64,000 nt of DNA from assembly GCF_002813325.1 (NCBI RefSeq), contig NZ_PHUG01000001.1, positions 744,001-808,000 on the forward strand. The letters run 5' to 3'. Within the stretch, counting starts at the first letter, position 1. Every line of letters begins with the position of its first letter. Made by a program: the position numbers and the translations under genes. Of this stretch, positions 54,534 to 63,449 are shown one piece after another. This DNA is from Janthinobacterium sp. 64 (GTDB taxonomy: Bacteria; Pseudomonadota; Gammaproteobacteria; Burkholderiales; Burkholderiaceae_D). The notes beneath the pieces were generated by a model that was given only the letters and a program-made list of their open reading frames with translations, was not told where the DNA came from and ran no database searches.

Positions 54534-56615
54534 ATGAACGCCATTTCCATCCTGCACCGCAGCTTGCGCCGCCATCGCGCTTCTTCTTTCCCCATGTTCA
54601 GCTGGCTTGCCGCAATGCTGCTGGCCTTCTGCGCCAGCGCCGTGGCTGCGCCTGCGCCCACGGCCTCGCCCGAACTGATCAAGCGCGGCGAATATGTCGC
54701 CCGCCTCGGCGACTGCGTGGCTTGCCACACCAGCCCGAACGGCGCCGCCATGGCCGGCGGCCTGGAGCTGAAAACGCCGTTCGGCACCCTCTACAGCACG
54801 AATATCACGCCGGACGCGAAGACCGGGCTGGGCACGTACAGCTTCGCCCAATTCGACCGCGCCATGCGCAAGGGCGTGGCGGCCGATGGCCACAAGCTGT
54901 ATCCGGCCATGCCCTACCCGTCCTACGCGAAGATCACGCCCGACGACATGCAGGCGCTGTACGCCTATTTGCAGCGGGGCGTGGCGCCCGTGGCGCAGCA
55001 AAACCGCGAAACGGACATGAAATGGCCGTTCAGCATGCGCTGGGGCTTGTCCTTGTGGAATGCCGTCTTCCTCGACGATGCGCCATTCAAGCCCGACAGT
55101 GCCAAGTCGGCCATGTGGAACCGCGGCAGCTACATCGCCCAGGGTCTCGGTCATTGCGGCTCCTGCCACACGCCGCGCGGCGTGGCTTTCCAGGAAAAAA
55201 CCATGGGCCAGGAGGGCGGCAGCGGCAAGCTCTATCTGTCCGGCTTCACGTTTGACGGCTGGCATGCGGTGAACTTGCGCAATCTGTGGACACCGGGCGA
55301 CATCGTGCAATTGCTGAAAACCGGCCGCAACAGCTTCGGCACGGCGGCCGGCAGCATGACGGAAGTCATCACCCACAGCACGCAATACTTCACGGATGCC
55401 GACCTCGATGCGCTGGCGTATTACCTGCACGGCTTGCCGGCCAGGGATGGGGCAGCAGCGCCAGCAAGGAAAACGGCGCCCGTCGTGGCGGCCAGCAACG
55501 ATGCGCTGTACAACACGCGCGGCGGCCTCGGCTACCTGCAGTTTTGCGCCACCTGCCACCGCCGCGATGGCCGTGGCGTGGACAACATCTTCCCGCCGCT
55601 GGCGCAGAACGACTCGGTGCAGTCGAAAGACGCCACCTCCGTCATCCATATCGCGCTGACGGGCTGGCAATCGGCCGTCACGCAGCACTCGCCCCGCTCG
55701 TTCGGCATGCCCGCGTATGACCGCCTGTCGGACACGGAACTGGCGGAAATCCTCACCTTTGTGCGCGGCAAGTGGGGCAACCAGGGCGCGCCCGTCACGC
55801 CTGCGCAGATCGCCAGAGTGCGCAAGGAGCTCAAGCTCAAGACGCCGGACGCGGGCGGCTTCGTCACGCCCCGCTTCGCCGCCCTGACGGCCGATCCGAA
55901 TGCCAATCAATTGATCCACGGCATGCAACTGATGACGGAAACGCGCGCCCGCCTGCCGCACAACGTGGGCAACGACCTCAATTGCAGCAGTTGCCACCTG
56001 AATGGCGGCACCGTGGCCAACGGTTCGCCCTTCCTCGGCATTTCCGCCTTCTTCCCGGCGGAAGCGCCGCGCGCCGGCAAGGTGATTAACTTGGGCGAGC
56101 GCATCAACGGCTGCTTCCGCCGCTCCATGCACGGCAAGCCCCTGCCCGTGGACGGCCCCGACCTGCAGGCGATGGTCGCCTATATCGACTGGATGAAGGG
56201 CGCCACGCAGGCGAACGACAAGGTGGCGGGACGCGGCGTGGCCAAGATAGACCGTGCGCTGCTGCCCGATCCCGTGCATGGCAAAAAAGTGTATGCCGAG
56301 CAATGCGCCGTCTGCCATGGCGCGAATGGCGAGGGCATCCGGGGCGCCAATGGCGTGCTGGCCTTCCCGCCGCTGTGGGGAGAGCGCTCGTTCAATATCG
56401 GCGCCGGCATGGCCCGCACCTATACGGCGGCCGGCTTCGTCAAGGCCAACATGGTGATGGGCCATGGCCAGAAATTCCCCCTGGGGCAAGGCAACCTGTC
56501 CGACCAGGACGCCGTCGACGTGGCCGAGTATTTCACGCACATGCCGCGTCCGGACTTCCCCGACAAGGTCAAGGATTGGCCGAAAGGCGGCAAGCCCAAG
56601 GATGCGCGCTACTGA
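54534..56615 (+). CDS. Pentaheme cytochrome c: triheme dehydrogenase-type module fused to a TsdA-like diheme module
   Basis: A 693-residue secreted protein with signal peptide (MFSWLAAMLLAFCASAVAA). Five CxxCH sites occur: CVACH (61), CGSCH (208), CATCH (338), CSSCH (484) and CAVCH (591). Residues about 45-415 resemble the triheme cytochrome subunit of periplasmic alcohol/gluconate dehydrogenases. Residues about 450-680 resemble TsdA thiosulfate dehydrogenase: ERINGCFRRSMHGKPLP, with Cys527 in the place of the TsdA axial Cys ligand. No dehydrogenase large subunit lies next to it. It may oxidise thiosulfate and pass electrons through the triheme arm. Confidence 0.75.
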   Translation: MNAISILHRSLRRHRASSFPMFSWLAAMLLAFCASAVAAPAPTASPELIKRGEYVARLGDCVACHTSPNGAAMAGGLELKTPFGTLYSTNITPDAKTGLGTYSFAQFDRAMRKGVAADGHKLYPAMPYPSYAKITPDDMQALYAYLQRGVAPVAQQNRETDMKWPFSMRWGLSLWNAVFLDDAPFKPDSAKSAMWNRGSYIAQGLGHCGSCHTPRGVAFQEKTMGQEGGSGKLYLSGFTFDGWHAVNLRNLWTPGDIVQLLKTGRNSFGTAAGSMTEVITHSTQYFTDADLDALAYYLHGLPARDGAAAPARKTAPVVAASNDALYNTRGGLGYLQFCATCHRRDGRGVDNIFPPLAQNDSVQSKDATSVIHIALTGWQSAVTQHSPRSFGMPAYDRLSDTELAEILTFVRGKWGNQGAPVTPAQIARVRKELKLKTPDAGGFVTPRFAALTADPNANQLIHGMQLMTETRARLPHNVGNDLNCSSCHLNGGTVANGSPFLGISAFFPAEAPRAGKVINLGERINGCFRRSMHGKPLPVDGPDLQAMVAYIDWMKGATQANDKVAGRGVAKIDRALLPDPVHGKKVYAEQCAVCHGANGEGIRGANGVLAFPPLWGERSFNIGAGMARTYTAAGFVKANMVMGHGQKFPLGQGNLSDQDAVDVAEYFTHMPRPDFPDKVKDWPKGGKPKDARY

Positions 56616-56679
56616 CAAGAGGCTGCAAGGCGCCGCCCGCCTGTGCTACGCTGCGCGCTCCACCACACAGGAGTGATGC

Positions 56680-57960
56680 ATGCAGACCGACAGCGGCCAC
56701 GAGGCCCCATCCGACACCTGGCTGGGCAAGCTGGGGCCCGGCCTGATCACGGGCGCGGCCGATGACGACCCCAGCGGCATCGCCACGTATTCGCAGGCGG
56801 GCGCGCAGTTCGGTTTCGGCATGCTGTGGACCGTCTGCCTGACGTTCCCCCTGATGCTCGGCATCCAGGTCATCAGCGCCAAGATCGGCCGGGTCAGCGG
56901 CCATGGGCTGGCGACGAATATCCGCCGCCACTACCCCCGCTCCCTGCTGTATGCCATCGTCGGCTTGCTGCTGCTGGCCAATGTCATCAATATCGCCGCC
57001 GACGTGGCCGCCATGGGCGATGCCCTGACCCTGATCATCGGCGGTCCCACCCATTTGTACGCCGTGGGCTTCGGCTTGCTCTCGCTGCTGCTGCAAGTGT
57101 TTATTCCCTATCAACAGTACGTGCGCATCCTGAAATGGCTGACCCTGGGCTTGCTGGCCTATGTGGCCACCGTGCTGACGGTGCACATTCCGTGGGGCGA
57201 AGTGGCGCTGCGCACGGTGTGGCCGCAATTCACCTGGTCGGCCGGTGCCGTGACCATGATCGTGGCCGTGTTCGGCACGACGATCAGCCCCTATCTGTTT
57301 TTCTGGCAGGCATCGCAGGAAGTGGAAGACTTGCAAGCCGATGCCGGCGCGCAAGCCTTGCGCCGCACGCCCGAGCAGGCGCCACGCCAATTCCAGCGCA
57401 TCAAGATGGACACGGCCATCGGCATGGGCTTTTCCAACCTGGTGGCCTTCTTCATCATGCTGACGACGGCCGTGACCCTGGGCGCGCAAGGCATCACGCA
57501 TATCGACACGTCCGCCCAGGCTGCCTCCGCCCTGCGTCCCATCGCGGGCGAGTTCGCGTTTGCCCTGTTCAGCCTGGGCATCATCGGCACGGGCTTGCTG
57601 GCCATTCCCGTGCTGGCCGGCTCGGCCGCCTACGCCATGGCGGGCGCCTTCCACTGGAAAAACAGCCTGGAACTGGCGCCCCGGGCCGCCAAGAAGTTCT
57701 ACGGCATCATCGTCACGGCCACCGTGATCGGCGCGGCCCTGTGCTTTTCGCCGCTCGACCCCATCAAGGCCCTGTACTGGAGCGCCGTCATCAATGGCGT
57801 CATTTCCGTGCCCATCATGGCCCTGATGATGCTGATGGCGTCGCGTCCCGCCATCATGGGCAGCTTGACCATTTCGCGCCGCCTGCGGGCGCTGGGCTGG
57901 CTGGCTACCCTCGTCATGGCGACGGCTGTGCTGGCCATGTTCGCCAGCATGGCCTTCTGA
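56680..57960 (+). CDS. NRAMP-related divalent metal transporter
   Basis: A 426-residue protein with about eleven membrane segments. TM1 reads GAADDDPSGIATYSQAG, with DPSG instead of the DPGN of canonical Mn/Fe NRAMP proteins. TM6 reads FGTTISPYLFFWQASQE and lacks the MPH motif. These changes are seen in NRAMP-related Mg-type transporters, so Mg or another hard cation is a possible substrate. A ribosome site (GGAG) precedes the ATG. Confidence 0.82.
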   Translation: MQTDSGHEAPSDTWLGKLGPGLITGAADDDPSGIATYSQAGAQFGFGMLWTVCLTFPLMLGIQVISAKIGRVSGHGLATNIRRHYPRSLLYAIVGLLLLANVINIAADVAAMGDALTLIIGGPTHLYAVGFGLLSLLLQVFIPYQQYVRILKWLTLGLLAYVATVLTVHIPWGEVALRTVWPQFTWSAGAVTMIVAVFGTTISPYLFFWQASQEVEDLQADAGAQALRRTPEQAPRQFQRIKMDTAIGMGFSNLVAFFIMLTTAVTLGAQGITHIDTSAQAASALRPIAGEFAFALFSLGIIGTGLLAIPVLAGSAAYAMAGAFHWKNSLELAPRAAKKFYGIIVTATVIGAALCFSPLDPIKALYWSAVINGVISVPIMALMMLMASRPAIMGSLTISRRLRALGWLATLVMATAVLAMFASMAF

Positions 57961-57963
57961 ACC

Positions 57964-58758
57964 CTACGCCGCCTTCGGCTTGAGCATGCCCTCCACGATG
58001 CCCAGCACGGTCTGACGCGGCAACAAGCGCGGCAGCCAGGCCAGCAGCCGGTTAGGCCGGCCCGCCACGTGGCTGCTACGGCCCCGGTCCAGCGCCAGCA
58101 GCGCTTCATCGACGACGTCCTGCGGCGCCATGCGCTTGCCCACGGCCGCTTCGGGCGCGGCGACCACATCGAAAAAGGCCGTTTCCGTGGCGCCCGGGCA
58201 CAGGGCCAGCACGCGCACGCCGCGGCTGCGGTTTTCCGCCCACAGCGCTTCCGAAAACGACAGCACGAAAGCCTTGCTGGCGCCGTAGACCGCCATGTAG
58301 GGATCGGGCTGCAGGGCCGCCGTGGACGCCACGTTGATGATGGCGCCCCGTCCTTGCGCCAGCATGTGCGGCAAGGCGCAGTGCGTCAGTTCCATCAGGG
58401 CCGTGCAATTGACGGTCACCTCGGCCGCCTGGCGCGCCAGAGCGATGCTCTCGAACCTGCCATGCGTGGCGAACCCTGCGTTATTGATCAGTACGTCGGG
58501 CGGCATGCCCAGCGCGCAGGCCTCTGCATGGGCATTCTGGGCGGCGCCGGGCAGGCTCAAGTCGGCGACCAGCGCGTGCGCGCGGATGCCGTGCCGCTGG
58601 GAAAGTTCCCTGGCCAGGCTGTCGAGCACGGCGCCCGAGCGCGCCAGCAGCAGCAAATGCGCGCCGCGCGCGGCCAGGGTTTCCGCAAAGACGCGGCCGA
58701 TGCCGGACGAGGCGCCCGTGATCAGCACGGTTTGGTTGGTATAGTTGAAGGCGGTCAT
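57964..58758 (-). CDS. Short-chain dehydrogenase/reductase
   Basis: A 264-residue classical SDR: TGASSGIG cofactor motif, LINNAGFATHG, catalytic Ser in NVASTAAL and YGASK (Tyr-x-x-x-Lys). The C-terminal extension (RPNRLLAWLPRLLPRQ) is basic. It is divergent from a MerR-family gene, with a dyad in the shared promoter. Substrate unknown. Confidence 0.87.
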   Translation of the reverse strand: MTAFNYTNQTVLITGASSGIGRVFAETLAARGAHLLLLARSGAVLDSLARELSQRHGIRAHALVADLSLPGAAQNAHAEACALGMPPDVLINNAGFATHGRFESIALARQAAEVTVNCTALMELTHCALPHMLAQGRGAIINVASTAALQPDPYMAVYGASKAFVLSFSEALWAENRSRGVRVLALCPGATETAFFDVVAAPEAAVGKRMAPQDVVDEALLALDRGRSSHVAGRPNRLLAWLPRLLPRQTVLGIVEGMLKPKAA

Positions 58759-58797
58759 GGCAGCGGTGTGTAGTTGAAAGTGTTTCTACTGTAAACT

Positions 58798-58813
58798 GTG
58801 GACTTTAGTCCAC
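58798..58813. promoter_or_regulatory. MerR-type dyad in the SDR/merR divergent promoter
   Basis: GTGGACT and AGTCCAC are perfect 7-base arms with a 2-base centre. On the SDR strand the dyad lies between TTGACC and TTTACA, a 19-base spacer of the kind MerR-family activators remodel. The -10 match is weak, so the promoter assignment is tentative. Confidence 0.55.
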
Positions 58814-58828
58814 GGTCAACAGAAAATC

Positions 58829-59221
58829 ATGCGCATCGGAGAAATCACCCGCCTGACGGGCGTCAGCAAGGACACGGTGCGCTTCTACGAGCGCCAGGGG
58901 CTGCTGGACGAAGCGCCGCAGCCGGGCATGACGAACAACTATAAAGAGTACTCGGCGCAAGCCTTGCGCCGGATCGAGCTGATCGGCCATGCCAAGGCGC
59001 TGGGTTTTACCTTGAAGGAAATCGCCGAAGTCATTGCCGTCTGGCAGGAAAACGCGCTCGATGCGGCCACCAAACGGGTCATGCTGGAAACGAAAATCGC
59101 TCAGATCGACGACAAGGCCCGCTCGATGGCCGTGCTGCGGGCCGGTCTCGTCGATGCGCTGGCGAAGGTGGAGACGGGCTGCGAAGATGGCGTCGCGGTC
59201 GCAAGAAACTTACAAGGATAA
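58829..59221 (+). CDS. MerR-family transcriptional regulator
   Basis: A 130-residue regulator: MRIGEITRLTGVSKDTVRFY then ERQGLLDEAPQPG in the wHTH, a coiled-coil dimerisation helix, and a short tail. Only one Cys (near residue 120) is present, so metal sensing of the CueR/ZntR type is unlikely. It is divergent from the SDR gene and its likely target is the shared dyad. The SUKH gene starts 3 bases downstream. Confidence 0.85.
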   Translation: MRIGEITRLTGVSKDTVRFYERQGLLDEAPQPGMTNNYKEYSAQALRRIELIGHAKALGFTLKEIAEVIAVWQENALDAATKRVMLETKIAQIDDKARSMAVLRAGLVDALAKVETGCEDGVAVARNLQG

Positions 59222-59224
59222 TCA

Positions 59225-59875
59225 ATGAGTTACTACACGCAATACCGCCACCTGGCGCTCGAGGGCGCCAAGCCTGCCCCCACGGCGCAGCAGATCGCCG
59301 CCATCGAAACCCTGCTGGAAGCACCGTTGCCGCCCACCTTTCTGGCTTTCCTGCAAGTGGCAAACGGCGCCTGGTTCGACTACACCACGGATGTGCCGGA
59401 CGGTAACGGCGGCGTGGAAAAAATGGGTTTCAATACCTTCTTCAGCGCCGACGAGGGCGATTTCTGCGATGAAACCTTGGTGGGCGAGATCCGCGCCGCG
59501 CGCCAGCATACGGACATGCCGGCGCGCATCCTGCCGTTCGCCCGCGATGGCGGCAATTCCATGGTCTATCTGGACCTGACGGAAGACGGCGGCGGCCGCG
59601 TGCTGGCCTATGTACAGGAGTTGCCGGAGTGGACGGGCAAGCGCGCCCACGGTTTCATCGAACTGGCGCACTCTTTCGATGCCTGGCTGGACAGCCTGTA
59701 TATCGACCGCGACACGGTGCTCGACGAACTCGAACACAGCGTCTCGGAGCCCTCCCACCTGGATGCGATGGAAGAATGGCTCGATATCGGCATGCCCGCC
59801 TGGCGCCGCGATGCGGGCATCGCCGCCTTGTTTGCGCTGAAACAAGTCGAATTGTGCGCTAACGAACAGGACTAG
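59225..59875 (+). CDS. SMI1/KNR4 (SUKH)-family protein
   Basis: A 216-residue cytosolic protein with the SUKH pattern: PTAQQIAAIETLLEAPLPPT then FLAFLQVANGAWF, ILPFARDGGNSMVYLDL, and FIELAHSFDAWLDSLY. SUKH proteins are often immunity proteins of toxin systems but also occur as lone cytosolic regulators; no toxin gene is visible nearby. AAGGATAATCAATG supplies the ribosome site. Confidence 0.75.
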   Translation: MSYYTQYRHLALEGAKPAPTAQQIAAIETLLEAPLPPTFLAFLQVANGAWFDYTTDVPDGNGGVEKMGFNTFFSADEGDFCDETLVGEIRAARQHTDMPARILPFARDGGNSMVYLDLTEDGGGRVLAYVQELPEWTGKRAHGFIELAHSFDAWLDSLYIDRDTVLDELEHSVSEPSHLDAMEEWLDIGMPAWRRDAGIAALFALKQVELCANEQD

Positions 59876-59975
59876 TCCTACCGGGAGAATCGAAAACGTC
59901 CTATGGGTGTGCGCGGGCTGCTGGCATAACATTGTCATCAGCTTGTAGAAAAAACCACACTTGAAAGGATTTCCC

Positions 59976-60527
59976 ATGCGTATCTCCACCACCAGTTCCC
60001 GCACGCCCTCCCTGAAAAGCGTGGCCATCGGCGCCGCCGTGGCGCTGCTGAGCGGCATCGCCATCAACAGCATCGCCGCCGCCGCGCCGGGCGCGTACGA
60101 CAAGCAATTCCTCAGCAAGGCAGCGGACGCGGGCAGTACGGAAATTGCCGCCAGCAAAGTGGCGCAAAGCAAGAGCAGCAATGCGCAAGTAAAGACATTT
60201 GCCGATGCCATGGTTGCGGACCACACCAAAGTGGCCGATGAGCTGAAACAGTTGGCCAGCAGCAAGCAGATCGAGGTCAGCGACCAGCCCGGCAAAAAGC
60301 ACCAGGCGCAGATCGACAAGCTGAGCCGCCTGGAAGGCCAGTCCTTCGACAAGGAATATGCGGCCAGCATCGGCGTGGCAGCGCACCAAGAGGCCGTGAA
60401 GCTGTTCTCGGACGCCAGCCAGAAGGCCAGCGATCCCGATATCAAGGCTTTTGCCGCCAAAACCTTGCCCGCATTGCAGCATCACCTGGAAATGGCGAAT
60501 ACCCTGCACGCGGCATTGGCGAAATAG
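59976..60527 (+). CDS. DUF4142 periplasmic protein
   Basis: A 183-residue exported protein from MRISTTSSRTPSLKSVAIGA, with GAAAGGA six bases upstream and a hydrophobic signal (AAVALLSGIAINSIAAAA). The mature part is a helical bundle with AYDKQFLSKAADAGSTEIAA and MVADHTKVADELKQLA, typical of DUF4142. Possible ferritin-like helix packing; function unknown, often stress-associated. Confidence 0.83.
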   Translation: MRISTTSSRTPSLKSVAIGAAVALLSGIAINSIAAAAPGAYDKQFLSKAADAGSTEIAASKVAQSKSSNAQVKTFADAMVADHTKVADELKQLASSKQIEVSDQPGKKHQAQIDKLSRLEGQSFDKEYAASIGVAAHQEAVKLFSDASQKASDPDIKAFAAKTLPALQHHLEMANTLHAALAK

Positions 60528-60537
60528 ACAACCATAC

Positions 60538-60582
60538 GCGGGGAAATGCTTGCTGTACATGCTGTACGGCAAGTATTCCCGC
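60538..60582 (+). terminator. Imperfect hairpin after the DUF4142 gene
   Basis: GCGGGGAAATGCTTGC pairs imperfectly with GGCAAGTATTCCCGC around a 14-base loop, followed by CTCTTG. A rho-independent terminator is plausible although the T-tract is poor. Confidence 0.4.
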
Positions 60583-60630
60583 TCTTGACATACAATGCGG
60601 CAACTTCGTTTTCGGCCATGCCATGACCTC

Positions 60631-61017
60631 ATGCAGCTACTCAAGAAAACCGGCCTGATCGCCGCCGCCTTCCTGCTCATCATTGTGCTCGCAGGCTGGC
60701 TGTTCATCAAGGTGGCGGCCGCCCGCAACGCCACCGTGTACGCGCAGCAATGGAACGAGCAGCGCACGTGCGTGATCAAGACCTATGTGCCCCACTATGG
60801 CAACGGCGTGCCGCAGAACATCGTGCGCGCCCTCAGCACTTCCGCCTTCTTCCGCGTCTACCATAAGGATGGCACCTTGCTGGAAAGCACAGAATGGGTG
60901 CTGGACATGCATGAAGACGGCATCCTCGACCATGCCCGCTGGGGCCAGAACCAGACTCGCGCCATCTATCCGACGGATATGGGCTACGAGGGCTGGACCT
61001 TGCCCGCATGCGCGTGA
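60631..61017 (+). CDS. Hypothetical membrane-anchored protein
   Basis: A 128-residue protein from MQLLKKTGLIAAAFLLIIVL; an in-frame ATG at 60595 is also possible. One N-terminal transmembrane helix anchors a periplasmic domain with two cysteines (QRTCVIKTYVPHYGNG and the C-terminal LPACA) that could form a disulfide. No family recognised. Confidence 0.55.
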   Translation: MQLLKKTGLIAAAFLLIIVLAGWLFIKVAAARNATVYAQQWNEQRTCVIKTYVPHYGNGVPQNIVRALSTSAFFRVYHKDGTLLESTEWVLDMHEDGILDHARWGQNQTRAIYPTDMGYEGWTLPACA

Positions 61018-61370
61018 CCCGGGAGCCGTGATGCAGAAACCTGCACCATCAGGTGCAGCGCGGCGCAGCACCTGGGGCGATATGTGCGCCGATCTGGCGC
61101 GCGCGGCGGTGGAAGGCCCGGCCAGCTGGTAGCGCGGCACCCGCGCGACACTATCGAGACGATAGCCCGTACTCTCGTCCCCCCTATGAAAACCAGGTTG
61201 CGGCATCGTGCACGCGACGTTGCAAAAAGACCCTATTCAAAAAAAATCTGTTGCACCAGCGCATGTCCGCTGGCATCGCGCTACTATGAACCGTCGGCAC
61301 TTCGATAGGCGCCGCCTTACTGCACCGGTCCCCCACCGGATTTCCCTGCCGCACTGTGAAGGAGATTCTC
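61018..61370. other. Intergenic region without a supported gene
   Basis: A small hairpin CTGCACC-ATCA-GGTGCAG lies at 61041-61058, possibly marking the end of the previous transcript. Short frames on both strands show no ribosome site or family resemblance. The promoter for the Cache/chemoreceptor genes should lie here, but no clear box was found. Confidence 0.4.
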
Positions 61371-61838
61371 ATGCCCAAGTTCACCCCTGCCATTTGCCTG
61401 TCGCTCATGCTTGCCGCCGCCACCTTGCCATCCATCGCCAGCGCGGCCGAAGGCGGCGCCACGCGCGCCGATGCCGAAGCCATGGTCAAGAAAGGCGTGG
61501 CCTACATCAAGAGCGCCGGTGACGCCAAGGCGTATGGCGAGATCACGGCCAAATCGCCGCAATTCATCCTGCACGACCTGTACCTGGTCGTCTATAAACT
61601 CGACGGCACGGTCGCCGCGCATGGCGCCAACCAGAAAATGGTGGGCAAGAATTTGATCGAACTGAAGGATATCGACGGCAAGGCCTTCGTCAAGGAACGA
61701 GTCGACCTGGCCAAGAGCAAGGGTACGTTCTGGCAGGAATACAAATTCACGAACCCGGAAACCAAGAAGATCGAGCCGAAGGCCATGTACTGCGAAAAAC
61801 TGGCCGAGACCGTCGTCTGCGGCGGCATCTACCTGTAA
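61371..61838 (+). CDS. Periplasmic single-Cache-domain protein
   Basis: A 155-residue protein with signal peptide (LSLMLAAATLPSIASA) and a single Cache domain: DAEAMVKKGVAYIKSAGDAK, then FILHDLYLVVYKLDGTVAAH and GKAFVKERVDLAKSKGTFWQ. AAGGAG lies seven bases upstream. Stand-alone Cache proteins may bind small acids and present them to a membrane receptor. The chemoreceptor gene follows after 60 bases. Confidence 0.82.
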   Translation: MPKFTPAICLSLMLAAATLPSIASAAEGGATRADAEAMVKKGVAYIKSAGDAKAYGEITAKSPQFILHDLYLVVYKLDGTVAAHGANQKMVGKNLIELKDIDGKAFVKERVDLAKSKGTFWQEYKFTNPETKKIEPKAMYCEKLAETVVCGGIYL

Positions 61839-61898
61839 CCCGCCGCCGCGCCACCAGCGCCGTGATGGTTTTTCGCTCTCTTGACGATATGGGTTCCG

Positions 61899-63449
61899 AT
61901 GAAAATCGCACAGAAGATGTTGATCGTCCCGCTGGCCGCGCTGGCTTGCCTGCTGGCCATGGGAGCCTTGTCCTACTTCGCCATGCAGCAAAACGAAAGC
62001 CGCATGCGCGAACTGAAAGACGTCACCCTGGCGGCCGAGCGGCTTGCCAACCAGCAGGCCATAGCATTGGGCCAGGTGCATGCCGACGTGTATGCGAAGA
62101 TCGCCATCGCCGCCAGCCTGACGGACGAGCAATTCAAGCAATTCGGCGCGCAAACGGATGGCCAGCTGAACGCCATCGCGCAAGGCTTGAAGGAACTGCA
62201 GAAATTCTCGGGCGCCACCACGGAGGCGGGCCAGGCGCTGCCCGGCGTCGAACGCTACCGGGCCAGCGTGGCGCAGGCGCTCGACCTGGCCTCGATGGAC
62301 CCGAATACGGGCGTGGCAGCAATGCAAAATGCCGCCACGCACTACCAGCAAGTGCGCGGGCAGCTGCGCCAGGTGCTGCTCAATCTTGACCAGCGCACGG
62401 TTGTTGCCTTGCAGGAAACAAAAAATGCGGGCCAGCGCGCCGGCTGGCTGTCGCTGGGCACCATGGCCATCGGCTTTGCCTTGCTGGCCCTGATCGCCAC
62501 CTGGGTGGCCCGTTCCGTCGTGCGTCCCATCGATGAGGCTTGCCGCGCCGCCGAAAGCCTGGCTGCGGGCGACCTGACCATGCGCATCGATGCCCGGGGC
62601 GACGACGAGGTGGGCAAGCTGTCGCGGGCGCTGGCCACCGTGGTGAAAAACTGGAATACTTTATTGGGCGAAATACGCCAGGCGGGCTCCACCATCACGG
62701 TGGAAGCGAGTGAAATCGCGCTCGGCAATGCGGACTTGTCGGCCCGCACGGAGTCGCAAGCTCATTCTTTGCAGGAAACGGCCACGTCCATGCATGCCTT
62801 GACCGATACCGTGCGCGAAAACGCCAGCCATGCGCACCAGGCCAACCAGATGGTGCTGTCGACCTCGAACGTGGCGCTGGAAGGCGGCCGCGTGGTGGGC
62901 CAGGTGGTCGAAACGATGGGCTCGATCAAGGCCAGTTCCGGGCGCATCGTCGATATCATCGCCGTCATCGACGGCATCGCGTTCCAGACCAATATCCTCG
63001 CCTTGAACGCGGCCGTGGAAGCGGCGCGCGCGGGCGAACAGGGGCGCGGTTTTGCCGTCGTCGCCACCGAAGTGCGGGGCCTGGCGCAGCGCTCGGCCAC
63101 GGCGGCGCGCGAAATCAAGCAGCTGATCGAGGATTCCGTGGCCAGGATAGAAACGGGCAGCGAGCTGGCCGACAGCGCCGGGCGCACCATGGGCGATATT
63201 GTCGCCTCCGTCCACCAGGTGACGGAAATCATGAACGACATCACGGCGGCCAGCCAGCGCCAGAGCAAGGGCATCGAGGAAGTCAACAATGCCATCACGG
63301 AAATGGATGAATTGACGCAGCGCAATGCCGCCCTGGTCGAGCAATCGGCGGCCGCCGCGCAAAGCATGCAAGACCAGGCGCATGATTTATTGCGCGTGGT
63401 TGACGCCTTCCGCCTCGGTGATGGCGGCCCGCCGCTGCTGCCGCGTTAG
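61899..63449 (+). CDS. Methyl-accepting chemotaxis protein
   Basis: A 516-residue chemoreceptor. TM1 (about residues 8-30), a four-helix-bundle periplasmic domain (about 35-185), TM2 (about 190-212), HAMP, and a signalling domain with the highly conserved hairpin [20 protein letters not shown] and [19 protein letters not shown]. No C-terminal CheR-binding pentapeptide is present. The preceding Cache-domain gene may encode a periplasmic ligand-binding partner. Confidence 0.92.
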   Translation: MKIAQKMLIVPLAALACLLAMGALSYFAMQQNESRMRELKDVTLAAERLANQQAIALGQVHADVYAKIAIAASLTDEQFKQFGAQTDGQLNAIAQGLKELQKFSGATTEAGQALPGVERYRASVAQALDLASMDPNTGVAAMQNAATHYQQVRGQLRQVLLNLDQRTVVALQETKNAGQRAGWLSLGTMAIGFALLALIATWVARSVVRPIDEACRAAESLAAGDLTMRIDARGDDEVGKLSRALATVVKNWNTLLGEIRQAGSTITVEASEIALGNADLSARTESQAHSLQETATSMHALTDTVRENASHAHQANQMVLSTSNVALEGGRVVGQVVETMGSIKASSGRIVDIIAVIDGIAFQTNILALNAAVEAARAGEQGRGFAVVATEVRGLAQRSATAAREIKQLIEDSVARIETGSELADSAGRTMGDIVASVHQVTEIMNDITAASQRQSKGIEEVNNAITEMDELTQRNAALVEQSAAAAQSMQDQAHDLLRVVDAFRLGDGGPPLLPR

